Positions 42,958-50,211 are shown, counted from the first letter of the stretch. The stretch is DNA of 64,000 nt from Enterococcus alcedinis (GCF_014635985.1 NZ_BMDT01000001.1:345293-409292), one strand, 5' to 3'. Notes: generated by a model not told the origin, from the sequence alone. Numbers and translations: made by a program.

Positions 42958-43275
42958 AAAACCATCCGATCTGACACTCGGACGGCTTGCGAAATTTTTA
43001 AGAGTCCACAGATGTGTGTCAGCACATCTTCAACACTTCGCTGGTATCGTCGCCCAGCACTGCTGTTGAAAATAATTTTATCATCATTTATTTTGAGCCG
43101 ACTGCATATGATTCAGTTTCCCAACTAGCCTCACATTCAGGTTCTGTCATTAACCTCTGACTGAGTATTGATACCCCTCGGCTGTAAAGATATCGCGATG
43201 ACTCTGTTATTGAGACACAGCTGAGTTCAAAACTGCTTTCAAGAACATCAGCCCCTTTCGGTAAATTGAACTATA
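42951..43275 (-). ncRNA. Candidate structured noncoding RNA (~320 nt, leftward)
   Basis: No ORF covers the 370-bp gap 42958-43330. On the minus strand an extended -10 TGTTATACT (43289-43281) leads into a sequence dense in stems: GCTGA-GTTC/GAAC-TCAGC; CTGT/ACAG; AGCCGA/TCGGCT closing a ~100-nt domain containing CTCA-AGGTT/AACCT-TGAG; TTCAACA-GCTGG/CCAGC-TGTTGAA; AGATGTG/CACATCT. It ends at the terminator CCGTCCGA-TCGGATGG plus TTTTTTATTTG (42951-42985). I cannot match it to a named RNA class. Confidence 0.65.
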
Positions 43276-43330
43276 CAACCAGTATAACAAAACATTCTTT
43301 CAAAAGGAATAACAGAAGGAGGTGAATCGT

Positions 43331-43627
43331 ATGCAAACAGTACAAGTTGAAGTTAGTCATACACTTTCTCCAGAGCAATTAAATGCAATTAGCCAACAGG
43401 TTTATGCAACAACATTAGAAGCAATAGATAGAGCCAGACGAGACAGTGAAATTGATAGTGATTTAATTTTTAGTAAAGCTTCACTGGCTCGATATTTAGA
43501 CAACTGTTCGGAAAGTTATGTTGAGGAATTACTAGCTAAAGGTTTACCGAAAGGGAAAATGTTATCGGCTCGAAAAACAGTATTTTCAAAACGTGCAGTA
43601 AAGGCTTGGTTACTGGAAAATAATTAA
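43331..43627 (+). CDS. Excisionase-like winged-HTH DNA-binding protein
   Basis: A 98-residue protein with a C-terminal excisionase/MerR-like motif (IFSKASLARYLDNCSESYVEELLAKG, KTVFSKRAVKAWLLE) and a helical, Gln-rich N-terminus. ATG 43331 follows AAGGAGGTG; the frame extends 9 nt further up but over the site. It is in the early rightward region, as expected for a protein that directs integrase to excision. It could instead be a replication or transcription factor. Confidence 0.7.
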   Translation: MQTVQVEVSHTLSPEQLNAISQQVYATTLEAIDRARRDSEIDSDLIFSKASLARYLDNCSESYVEELLAKGLPKGKMLSARKTVFSKRAVKAWLLENN

Positions 43628-43682
43628 AAATCCACCACCGCCAATGGAAACTAAGCTTTTACGATTAGAAAGGAGAGTCAAT

Positions 43683-43916
43683 ATGACTTGGAATAAGTTA
43701 AAACGGTTGGGATGGGCGTTAATGATTTTCGTTGTTGGTGTTTCAGTTGGAGGCACTTTTCCTGTGTGGGTTAAATTAGTAGTTCCCTGTGCTGCAGTTG
43801 CTTGGTTGATTGCTTATGACGAACTAGCACCAGAACGGATGCAGCGAAAAGCGATACGTAATTACTACAAAAATCCTGAAAATTATCGGGATTATGGGGA
43901 GCAGGAAGGAGAATGA
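43683..43916 (+). CDS. Small phage membrane protein
   Basis: A 77-residue protein with two membrane helices (LGWALMIFVVGVSVGGTFPVW, LVVPCAAVAWLIAY) and a basic C-terminal tail (ERMQRKAIRNYYKNPENYRDYG). ATG 43683 has AAAGGAGAG upstream; the frame is open from 43644. No family is recognised. Proteins of this shape are frequent in early regions of enterococcal phages. Confidence 0.65.
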   Translation: MTWNKLKRLGWALMIFVVGVSVGGTFPVWVKLVVPCAAVAWLIAYDELAPERMQRKAIRNYYKNPENYRDYGEQEGE

Positions 43917-43923
43917 ATAGAAA

Positions 43924-44034
43924 TTGTCTAAAGCTGAGATGCAGAAACGGAGACAATCAAACAAAATTATTTTAAAACAAAAAAAGACTGATCGCCGGGA
44001 AGCAAATCAGTCCGATAACAAAACTATTAAATAA
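43924..44034 (+). CDS. Possible 36-aa basic phage peptide
   Basis: TTG 43924 would encode MSKAEMQKRRQSNKIILKQ followed by KKTDRREANQSDNKTIK. It is strongly basic and phage-like in composition. The only ribosome site, AAGGAG, is about 14 nt upstream, longer than usual, so the frame may not be translated. Confidence 0.35.
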   Translation: MSKAEMQKRRQSNKIILKQKKTDRREANQSDNKTIK

Positions 44035-44081
44035 ATTGTATCACGAAAAAGGGAATTATGAAATACACACAAAACTAAATA

Positions 44082-44138
44082 AGCAAAAAGGTCAGCGATT
44101 TCTCACTGACCTTTGCGTTTGGAACTAATTACCTCGAC
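44082..44138 (-). ncRNA. Candidate short RNA C (leftward, upstream of rep)
   Basis: On the minus strand TTGCTT (44173-44168), a 17-bp spacer and an extended TGGTATAAT (44153-44145) form a strong promoter. About 25 nt later comes the hairpin AAGGTCAG/CTGACCTT (44089-44114) with TTTTTGCTTATTT. The unit has no ORF and accounts for most of the 350-bp gap before rep. An antisense or regulatory role is possible. Confidence 0.55.
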
Positions 44139-44178
44139 AAAGTAATTATACCAAACGTATAGAGTAAAAGCAAGATTA

Positions 44179-44196
44179 ACGTTGATATATCAACGT
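44179..44196. promoter_or_regulatory. 18-bp perfect palindrome upstream of rep
   Basis: ACGTTGATATATCAACGT is self-complementary throughout. It lies 72 bp before the HUH replication gene and 6 bp upstream of the -35 of the leftward short RNA. It could be a regulator operator or part of an origin. Confidence 0.65.
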
Positions 44197-44268
44197 ATAG
44201 CGAGCTTGTTATAGAGTCCTAACTTGAGACACATGTTAGAAAATATAGCTGAAAACGTGAGGTAAATT

Positions 44269-45111
44269 ATGATGTCGAGGAAATCATTTGTAAGAGAAAG
44301 AACAGTGTCGGCCGGTCCACTAAAAGCAGTCAGTATTTACACAAGAACTTTTGAGCAAGAAAGTAAATGTAAAGAGCCAAGAGGAAGGAAAAAAACAGTA
44401 TCAAGAATTTCTCAAGAAAATTGGAATACGAATAAAAGCAGAAAAAATGCTGAGCTGTTATTACATGCTAATTTTGTCCAAGGCGATTATTATGCCACAT
44501 TGACTTATAATCATGAGTTTTTGCCTAAAGATTTAGATCAGGCTGCAAAGGACCAGCGAAGTATGATTGGTAAATTAAAAAGATTATATAAAAATGCGGG
44601 AGCTGAACTAAAGTACATGTGGTTCACTTCTTACCAAATAGATAAAGATGGTCAATACATGAAAAGGATCCATCATCATTTAGTTATTAATAAATTGCCG
44701 AAGGATTCAGGCTTTACACGTGATGATGTCGAGAATTGTTGGTCAGTTGGCGGAGGGAAGAACGCTAAATCAAGAGGTATCGTTGAAACAAAAAGAATTC
44801 AAGGTGGTTCTAATGGCCTAAAAAAGATAGCAATTTATTTAACTGGACAAGAAAAATGGATAAACCGTCAATGGGCGAAAGGCAAGAAAAGATGGTCTAG
44901 TAGCCAAAATTTAAAAAAGCCAACAGAAACTACCAACGACTCTTGGTGGTCACAACGAAAGTTATCCAATGTAATTAAGGAAAATAATCAAGGCCAAGAT
45001 ATTTTTTCTTCTCGTTTTCCAGGTTATTACATTATCGGTGAACCTCAAATTAGAGAAATTGAGGAATCAGGTTGGCATATATATGTTGAAATGCTGAAGG
45101 TTGAACCTTAA
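44269..45111 (+). CDS. HUH-type replication initiator (rolling-circle Rep-like)
   Basis: A 280-residue protein with the layout of phage/plasmid rolling-circle initiators: FVQGDYYATLTYNHEFLP (motif 1), RIHHHLVIN (metal-binding HUH, ~residue 135) and KKIAIYLTGQEKW (candidate catalytic Tyr, ~residue 190), then a basic C-terminal region. Such proteins nick one strand at an origin. ATG 44269 has GTGAGG upstream. A resolvase gene follows 21 nt later. The Rep-like class is sound; the use of rolling-circle replication by this tailed phage is inferred. Confidence 0.75.
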   Translation: MMSRKSFVRERTVSAGPLKAVSIYTRTFEQESKCKEPRGRKKTVSRISQENWNTNKSRKNAELLLHANFVQGDYYATLTYNHEFLPKDLDQAAKDQRSMIGKLKRLYKNAGAELKYMWFTSYQIDKDGQYMKRIHHHLVINKLPKDSGFTRDDVENCWSVGGGKNAKSRGIVETKRIQGGSNGLKKIAIYLTGQEKWINRQWAKGKKRWSSSQNLKKPTETTNDSWWSQRKLSNVIKENNQGQDIFSSRFPGYYIIGEPQIREIEESGWHIYVEMLKVEP

Positions 45112-45132
45112 AGAAATCAGGAGGGAAACACA

Positions 45133-45651
45133 ATGGGTTATCAAAGAAGAGATATTAACAGAAAAAGTAATTACGATGGCAAGTTTTTAGAGCGATTGAT
45201 TGAGCAAGGCTGCATTTATTACGAACATAAATGCTTGGCTTTAATCGAAAAGACGCCAGAGCCATTTATCGTTACAAAATTAGGACAAAGAGGAACGTTC
45301 AGCGGTCGTTTCACTGGTAGAGCGCAACCTGATTTCAAAGGGACATTAAAAGGTGGCCGTTCAATCGCATTTGAAGCAAAGTTTACCTCTAAAGACCGAA
45401 TAAAACAGGATGTAGTGACTTTGTACCAATCTGAGCGATTAACTTACCACGAAGCGATGGGTGCAGTCGTTGGTGTCGTTTGTATGATTGGCCGAACGGT
45501 TGCATTTGTGCCTTGGTCAACGTGGAAGGAAATGCAATCAATTTATGGCCGTAGGTATATGACGGAAAAAGAGTTAAAAGAATTCCAAGTACCGACACCA
45601 GGATACGTTGATTTTTTAAGCGATTACCACAATAAGGAGAAATTGCGATGA
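45133..45651 (+). CDS. recU: RecU-like Holliday junction resolvase
   Basis: A 172-residue endonuclease resembling RecU: GKFLERLIEQGCIYYEHKCLALIEK at the N-terminus (written in part), the stalk region KLGQRGTFSGRFTG, catalytic core AQPDFKGTLKGGRSIAFEAKFTS with Asp and Glu-x-Lys, and FVPWSTW. It should resolve branched DNA made during phage replication or recombination. CAGGAGGG precedes the ATG. It overlaps the next gene by 4 nt. Confidence 0.87.
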   Translation: MGYQRRDINRKSNYDGKFLERLIEQGCIYYEHKCLALIEKTPEPFIVTKLGQRGTFSGRFTGRAQPDFKGTLKGGRSIAFEAKFTSKDRIKQDVVTLYQSERLTYHEAMGAVVGVVCMIGRTVAFVPWSTWKEMQSIYGRRYMTEKELKEFQVPTPGYVDFLSDYHNKEKLR

Positions 45652-45953
45652 AAGATTATGTTGGAGAATACAGAATCAAGCGAATCGAATTTGAAATGTT
45701 TTGCGATGTTAGAAAATGGACCATCGACTCTTTTCGGTCAAACGATAAAAATCCTTCGCAATATATCGGGCGATGCATTGACGACGAATGGAAGTTGAGA
45801 ACCTTCGTAATCACTAAAAAAGGAAATTACATTGAATATTGTGGTCCAGGTAAAGGAACCGTTGGTAAAGATAAGGCGTGGGTGCCAATCGAATACGTGT
45901 TAAACAAATCAAAGGAAAGTTTTGATCCAGTGGAAAGGGAGACCGGGCGATGA
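45648..45953 (+). CDS. Uncharacterised phage early protein
   Basis: A 101-residue soluble protein with no recognised domain (RIKRIEFEMFCDVRKWTIDS, GKGTVGKDKAWVPIEYVL). It overlaps recU and the pcfK-like gene by 4 nt each, so it belongs to a tightly coupled replication operon. AAGGAG precedes the ATG. Confidence 0.65.
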   Translation: MKDYVGEYRIKRIEFEMFCDVRKWTIDSFRSNDKNPSQYIGRCIDDEWKLRTFVITKKGNYIEYCGPGKGTVGKDKAWVPIEYVLNKSKESFDPVERETGR

Positions 45954-46375
45954 ATCAATTAAAAGAAAAAGCACTTGAAAAGATGTTGGCAGAAATGGCT
46001 GACAAACATAGTCGAATGGAAGATACGATTCACAATTGGTTATGTACTCAAGAAGATGATGAATTACTTCAAGGAATTTTAAAAGATGACCGTTCAATCA
46101 AAGAATGCAAAGAGTATTGTATTTCTGAAGCTTATAAATATGATGATGGCGAATCAACAGGAGTGCCAGATGAAGTCGTTTTTGGATGGATAAGGAATTA
46201 CTTTGTCGTGGAAGAGCTGCCGAAGATGGAAAAGAAAATACCAGCAGTGGTAAAAGCACCTGAAATTAAAACAAAAGAGAAGAAACCGCAAAAAACAAAG
46301 AAACAACCGAATAAGCCTCAATTTACGCCAGAAGAAGGGGAGCAATTAGATTTGCTGGACTTTTTAAATGATTAA
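45950..46375 (+). CDS. PcfK-like protein
   Basis: A 141-residue protein resembling PcfK of the enterococcal plasmid pCF10. The helical N-terminus (KALEKMLAEMADKHSRMEDTIHNWLC) carries DDRSIKECKEYCISEAYK and VFGWIRNYFV. A Lys/Pro-rich linker follows, then an acidic LDLLDFLND end typical of the family. It overlaps the PcfJ-like gene by 8 nt. PcfK and PcfJ travel together on phages and conjugative elements with no established biochemical role. Confidence 0.82.
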   Translation: MNQLKEKALEKMLAEMADKHSRMEDTIHNWLCTQEDDELLQGILKDDRSIKECKEYCISEAYKYDDGESTGVPDEVVFGWIRNYFVVEELPKMEKKIPAVVKAPEIKTKEKKPQKTKKQPNKPQFTPEEGEQLDLLDFLND

Positions 46376-47681
46376 GACAGCGAACGATTATGCAAATAAT
46401 AAACTGAAGGTTCCAAAAGCATTCTTTGAATGGGCTTATTGCCAAATGCCAACGTATGAATGGCGCAACAAAGAGAAGTCAATTATTGCATCCACTAGAA
46501 AACATTCTTACTGTACCACCAAGAAACTCGTTAAAAATTCGAGGCTAACATTCTTTGATAAGAGCAGATTGTTCGTAATCGTACTTTCAACAAGTAAAAG
46601 GATTGAGATTCAAACGTGGAATGTCGCTTCATTCTTTGAAAATGGCAAGCAAGTATATAAAGATCGTTTGATTAACTTAGAAGTTTTAGCTGAAGGAGCG
46701 CATATTAAGTTATCTCAATCAGATGATAATAATTTTAGATTCGGATTGAAGCCTACTGTGGGGCTATTCTCATATTATCAGCCAGAAGTCTATGAGAATC
46801 GCTGGCATGATAGGCTACACAGAGTATCTGAATTGAAATATATTGAACTGCCATTTTTATATGTGGAAGATATCCCACGAGTTTATAAGTACCGCAAACA
46901 AATTGAATATGCCCAAAAAATCAATGCGATGCATCTTGCTAATGATATTGCTAACAACAATAACGAGATTGACATGCGGATTGTAACAAAGAATTGGCTT
47001 AAAAAATTCAAACCTTTCTTCAAAAATACTCAATATGGTTATAAAGAATATTTGCTGAAGCAAGCGTTAGAGAAAGTCGGTAGTCGTTTTATACCAGGAA
47101 TTGAAAAATATATGGCTTATAAAGATGTTTCCAAAATTCCAAGAAGCGTAAAGATTAATAAGCTGCAAAAATATTTGATCAAACAAAAAACAGATTTCAG
47201 CTATTACCGAGACTATCTGAAGTTGCTGAAGGACTTAAAAACAACTAAAGAAAATATTGTTTATTTTCCAACTGATATAGTCCAAGCACATGATAAAGCA
47301 GTCGATACACTCAATGCGACGAAACGAGAATTAGTTCAAGAAGGATTTGTTGCACGAGCGGAGGAGTTAAAAGCACTTGAAATGGTTATCGGTGATTATT
47401 CATTTATACTGCCAAAATGTGCTGATGACCTAGTAAAAGAAGGCCAAGCACTGCGTCATTGCGTAAGTAGTTCAGGATATATTGGCGAGCATGTTGCAGG
47501 CAAAACAACCATCATATTTGCACGCAAACGAGAAGAACCTGAGAAGTCCTTTTTTACAATCGAGTACAGAAAAAAAAGAATTCAACAAATACAAGGAAAT
47601 AGAAACAGAGAACATGTACCCGATGATTTACAAAAAGTTGTTGATATTTGGTTAAGAACAGCAAATAAAATTGTCTGCTAA
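46368..47681 (+). CDS. PcfJ domain-containing protein
   Basis: This 437-residue protein is full length for PcfJ-like proteins. The recognisable core is C-terminal: LPKCADDLVKEGQALRHCV, then GKTTIIFARKREEPEKSFFTIEY and IQQIQGNRNREHVP, with conserved Cys/His positions. The N-terminal half is β-rich and variable. It is translationally coupled to the PcfK-like gene. It may act in DNA processing, given the rep/recU neighbours, but this is inference. Confidence 0.85.
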   Translation: MIKTANDYANNKLKVPKAFFEWAYCQMPTYEWRNKEKSIIASTRKHSYCTTKKLVKNSRLTFFDKSRLFVIVLSTSKRIEIQTWNVASFFENGKQVYKDRLINLEVLAEGAHIKLSQSDDNNFRFGLKPTVGLFSYYQPEVYENRWHDRLHRVSELKYIELPFLYVEDIPRVYKYRKQIEYAQKINAMHLANDIANNNNEIDMRIVTKNWLKKFKPFFKNTQYGYKEYLLKQALEKVGSRFIPGIEKYMAYKDVSKIPRSVKINKLQKYLIKQKTDFSYYRDYLKLLKDLKTTKENIVYFPTDIVQAHDKAVDTLNATKRELVQEGFVARAEELKALEMVIGDYSFILPKCADDLVKEGQALRHCVSSSGYIGEHVAGKTTIIFARKREEPEKSFFTIEYRKKRIQQIQGNRNREHVPDDLQKVVDIWLRTANKIVC

Positions 47682-47710
47682 AAAAGATAACGGTAGTTAG
47701 GAGGGATTAG

Positions 47711-48067
47711 ATGTATCAAGTTGTCAGGTCAGATAAAAGAGTAAATGGTGAAATAACAGCAAGGAATGAACGAACGATGGTTGTCAAAGCTGATGATGGT
47801 TATACTTACGTTTGCGAATTAGTTGGAAAGCCTGGTAAAAGAACTGATTTTTCAATTGAGGGAACAAAACGTAATTTCGATAATGCTGCAAAACGAAGAA
47901 GAGTAAAAGTTATTGAGCCAAATGGAACAACAAAAATTTATGATTCAGTTGGCGATGTCGCAAATACTTATCTTATTACCAGACAAACAGTAACTTTAGG
48001 TTGCAAAACTGGAAATGTTACAAGACATGGAAAAGCAAGAGGATTCAGATTCTCTTATGCCGATTAA
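47711..48067 (+). CDS. Phage protein with NUMOD-like DNA-binding motif
   Basis: A 118-residue protein. The C-terminal ~60 residues (VKVIEPNGTTKIYDSVGDVA, ITRQTVTLGCKTGN, GKARGFRFSY) resemble the NUMOD-type helix-turn-helix found at the end of HNH homing endonucleases. No HNH or GIY-YIG catalytic domain is present. GTTAGGAGGG precedes the ATG. It may be a stand-alone DNA-binding protein or the remnant of a homing enzyme. Confidence 0.65.
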   Translation: MYQVVRSDKRVNGEITARNERTMVVKADDGYTYVCELVGKPGKRTDFSIEGTKRNFDNAAKRRRVKVIEPNGTTKIYDSVGDVANTYLITRQTVTLGCKTGNVTRHGKARGFRFSYAD

Positions 48068-48083
48068 AAAGGAGCGATAAGTG

Positions 48084-48293
48084 ATGTATGCAGTGAAACG
48101 TGATATTTATCAAGGAAGCGATGGCGTGCAAGTTGATTCGTTATCGTCTGTAAAAGGATTTGTTGAGCTTAGCGAAGCAGAAAGAATCGCTGCGAACTGT
48201 GGAGGTCGTGTGATTCGTATCTTTCCAAAACCAAAGAGAGTTATAAAACCAGTTAAAAACAATCAGAAGTGGATGAGAGGAGAAAACAAATGA
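48084..48293 (+). CDS. Small phage protein
   Basis: A 69-residue basic protein (YAVKRDIYQGSDGVQVDSLS, GGRVIRIFPKPKRVIKP) with no recognised domain. ATG 48084 is preceded by AAAGGAGCGATAAGTG. It overlaps the start of the antirepressor gene by 4 nt. Confidence 0.6.
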   Translation: MYAVKRDIYQGSDGVQVDSLSSVKGFVELSEAERIAANCGGRVIRIFPKPKRVIKPVKNNQKWMRGENK

Positions 48294-49016
48294 TTAGACC
48301 AGAAGTAATTGAATTAAACAATCAGCGGTTATTGACAGCTGAGCAATTAGCGGAATTTTACGGTACAACTGCGATGCGTATTCAACAGAACTTTGGATAT
48401 AACAAAGACAAGTTCCATTGAAGGAAAACATTACATTCGATTAGAAGGCGAAGAATTAGTTGAGTTCAAGAGGTACTTAGCAAATTCCGAAGTAGCTATC
48501 AACAAATATGCTAGACAATTGATCCTTTACACAAAACAAGGAGCCGGCCGTCATTCGAAAATGCTTGGAACAGACCAAGCTTGGGACATGTTCGATGCTT
48601 TAGAAGAAAACTATTTCAATCAAGCTCAACAACTAAAAATTCCAACGTCACCACGTGAACTAATTGAATTAGCTTTAGCAGGTAACGTTGAAACCAACCA
48701 AAGAGTAGACGATTTAGATGATCGTTTAACTGAGATTGAGGAAAATAAGTTAATCACTAACGAAGACAAAGGAACGATTGACAGAGCTGTTAGACGTAAA
48801 GTATCACAAATTTGTAATGAGTGGCGTTTAGACCAATCAGCAAAAAGTATGCTATTCGCTGATTTAGGTAGGAGCATTAAGCAATTGTTTAACGTACCGA
48901 ATCGTGGGCGAATCAAAGACAAAGATTTTATGAGAGCTTTGGATTTTGTTCATCATTGGGAACCATCGTCAGTTACGAAAGCAAGAATACAACAAACCAG
49001 ACTGGATTTAGTATAG
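48290..49016 (+). pseudogene. ORF6N/ORF6C phage antirepressor, disrupted by a +1 frameshift
   Basis: From ATG 48290 (behind GAGGAG) the frame encodes LLTAEQLAEFYGTTAMRIQQ...NKDKF, the start of an ORF6N domain, then His and TGA at 48419. In the +1 frame the domain continues at once as IEGKHYIRLEGEELVEFKRYL, with an ORF6C-like C-terminal region to 49016. One extra C in TTCCATTGAAGG (about 48416) explains the break. The downstream frame's only early start is a TTG with no site. The antirepressor is probably inactive, unless a frameshift is used or the base is a sequencing error. Confidence 0.85.
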
Positions 49017-49056
49017 CTGGGAAAAAGATATCGAATGAAGGAGCAGTGATTTTGAT

Positions 49057-49287
49057 ATGGAACGAAATATTATTGATGTCGTCAATGAGAATATGAATCG
49101 TTACATGGAACTAAATAACATTAAGCGAAAACATTTAGAAAAAGAACTCGGCAGCGCAACGATTCAAAATATGCTAACAAAGAAAACAACAAATGGCTGC
49201 AGTATTTTATCCTTACAAAAAATAGCAAAAGCTCTAGGAGTTAAAACAATTGATTTGATTGAGGATTGGAGCGAGATAGAGATTTAG
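49057..49287 (+). CDS. XRE-family HTH protein
   Basis: A 76-residue single-domain regulator (NIKRKHLEKELGSATIQNMLTKK, LSLQKIAKALGVKTIDLIEDW) resembling small phage HTH proteins. ATG 49057 lies behind GAAGGAG with a spacing slightly long. It sits at the junction between the early and late regions, where a transcription switch is expected. Confidence 0.75.
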   Translation: MERNIIDVVNENMNRYMELNNIKRKHLEKELGSATIQNMLTKKTTNGCSILSLQKIAKALGVKTIDLIEDWSEIEI

Positions 49288-49320
49288 AATGAAGTAAAAA
49301 TAATCTAAAGTAGGTGATTT

Positions 49321-49731
49321 GTCATTTATGAATGGGTAAACTCAATTATTGGCATTGATGAAGAACTAATTGATTTAAGGCTGTCACTCAAATTAAATCA
49401 AAAAGAACTGTATCGTTGGTCCAATTATACAAGCGGTGAAGATGGTGACCTTGCTAAACACCAAAATTTTATAACAGCTTTGAGAAAGCAAGCAAGATTA
49501 AAGGATGTGATCAGAGATTTGAGCAATCGGATTGAACAGCTTGAGAAAGAACGTAAAGAAATTGTTGAGCTGATTGGGAAGTTTACTGGATTGAATCAGC
49601 AAATATTGAAATTGAAATATGTTGAAGGGTTGACGTTGGAATCAATAGCGGATGAGACGGGATATGCTTATCAGTACATAAAGAACAAACATGCTGAGTT
49701 GATGCGGATTATAAAATTTGATAGGGGATAA
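49321..49731 (+). CDS. ArpU/DUF1492-like late transcription regulator with non-canonical start
   Basis: The 136-codon frame (?IYEWVNSIIGIDEELIDLRL... SGEDGDLAKHQ) ends in a sigma-factor-like HTH (GLNQQILKLKYVEGLTLESIADETGYAYQYIKNKH), matching late-gene activators of Gram-positive phages. Relatives start MIYEW, but here the Met position is GTC (49321), followed by ATT. GTAGGTGA lies just upstream and a stop at 49315 blocks any earlier start. The first standard start, TTG 49480, would delete the N-terminal third. An ATT or GTC start, or a mutation, is implied. Confidence 0.7.
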   Translation, partial: VIYEWVNSIIGIDEELIDLRLSLKLNQKELYRWSNYTSGEDGDLAKHQNFITALRKQARLKDVIRDLSNRIEQLEKERKEIVELIGKFTGLNQQILKLKYVEGLTLESIADETGYAYQYIKNKHAELMRIIKFDRG

Positions 49732-49737
49732 AAAATT

Positions 49738-50049
49738 ATGCAATTTAAACTAATGGATTTTCAAAGAATTGAAAAGGACCTGGATAGCGTGGTAAAAAAT
49801 GACATTCAAGGGACTTTAAATAATATGAAAAAAGAAAATATTGAATTGGATGGATGGGAGTTGATTGATATCCCTTATGAAAGAACATACCTATTTTTCA
49901 ACAAAGGAAACAAGGAAGCTTTTGATGTAGAATTAGATGAAAGAAACACGTTAGTACCACATTATTATGGAGTGGTTGACAATAGTAGGGTTACAAAACA
50001 TCCGACTTTTACTATTAAAGAGTCGATAAAAAAATATAAATTAAATTAA
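49738..50049 (+). CDS. Uncharacterised phage protein
   Basis: A 103-residue protein without a recognised domain (RIEKDLDSVVKNDIQGTLNN, GWELIDIPYERTYLFFNKG). It starts 6 nt after the ArpU-like gene and ends just before a strong promoter. AGGGGATAAAAAATT precedes the ATG. Confidence 0.6.
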   Translation: MQFKLMDFQRIEKDLDSVVKNDIQGTLNNMKKENIELDGWELIDIPYERTYLFFNKGNKEAFDVELDERNTLVPHYYGVVDNSRVTKHPTFTIKESIKKYKLN

Positions 50050-50062
50050 TTTATGCATTCCT

Positions 50063-50148
50063 TTGATAAAACCTTAACAAGGCACTATAATAATAGGTAG
50101 ACAAATACAGAGTTAAGCGCGGAACGCTTAGCTCTTCTGTTTTGTATT
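50063..50148 (+). ncRNA. Strong promoter and short hairpin RNA B
   Basis: TTGATA (50063-50068), a 17-bp spacer and TATAAT (50086-50091) form a near-consensus promoter. Its transcript soon meets GAGTTAAGCG-CGGAA-CGCTTAGCTC (50110-50134) and a T-rich TTCTGTTTTG. The hairpin core matches that of short RNA A at 40.4 kb. It could make a ~50-nt RNA, or act as an attenuator for the gene at 50212. Confidence 0.6.
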
Positions 50149-50211
50149 ATGTTTGCCGACTATTATACTAGCAGATTTTTTGTCTTAATAATAGCAAAAG
50201 GTGGTTTTTTA

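Larger units (their letters stand above)
36668..43644 (+). repeat. Pair of 13-bp GC-rich direct repeats (36668-36680 and 43632-43644)
   Basis: CCACCACCGCCAA occurs just upstream of int and again just after the excisionase-like gene. Only the two 13-bp ends are the repeat; the coordinates span both. Thirteen identical GC-rich bases are unexpected in this AT-rich phage. Confidence 0.5.

Noticed and set aside
42961-42990. Rightward terminator for the small HTH gene at 42772.
   Set aside because: The hairpin has no T run on the plus strand but a TTTTTTATTTG run on the minus strand, so it belongs to the leftward RNA.
48393-49016. Independent gene starting at TTG 48393.
   Set aside because: There is no ribosome site, and its first residues after the shift complete the ORF6N domain begun at 48290, so it is one frameshifted gene.
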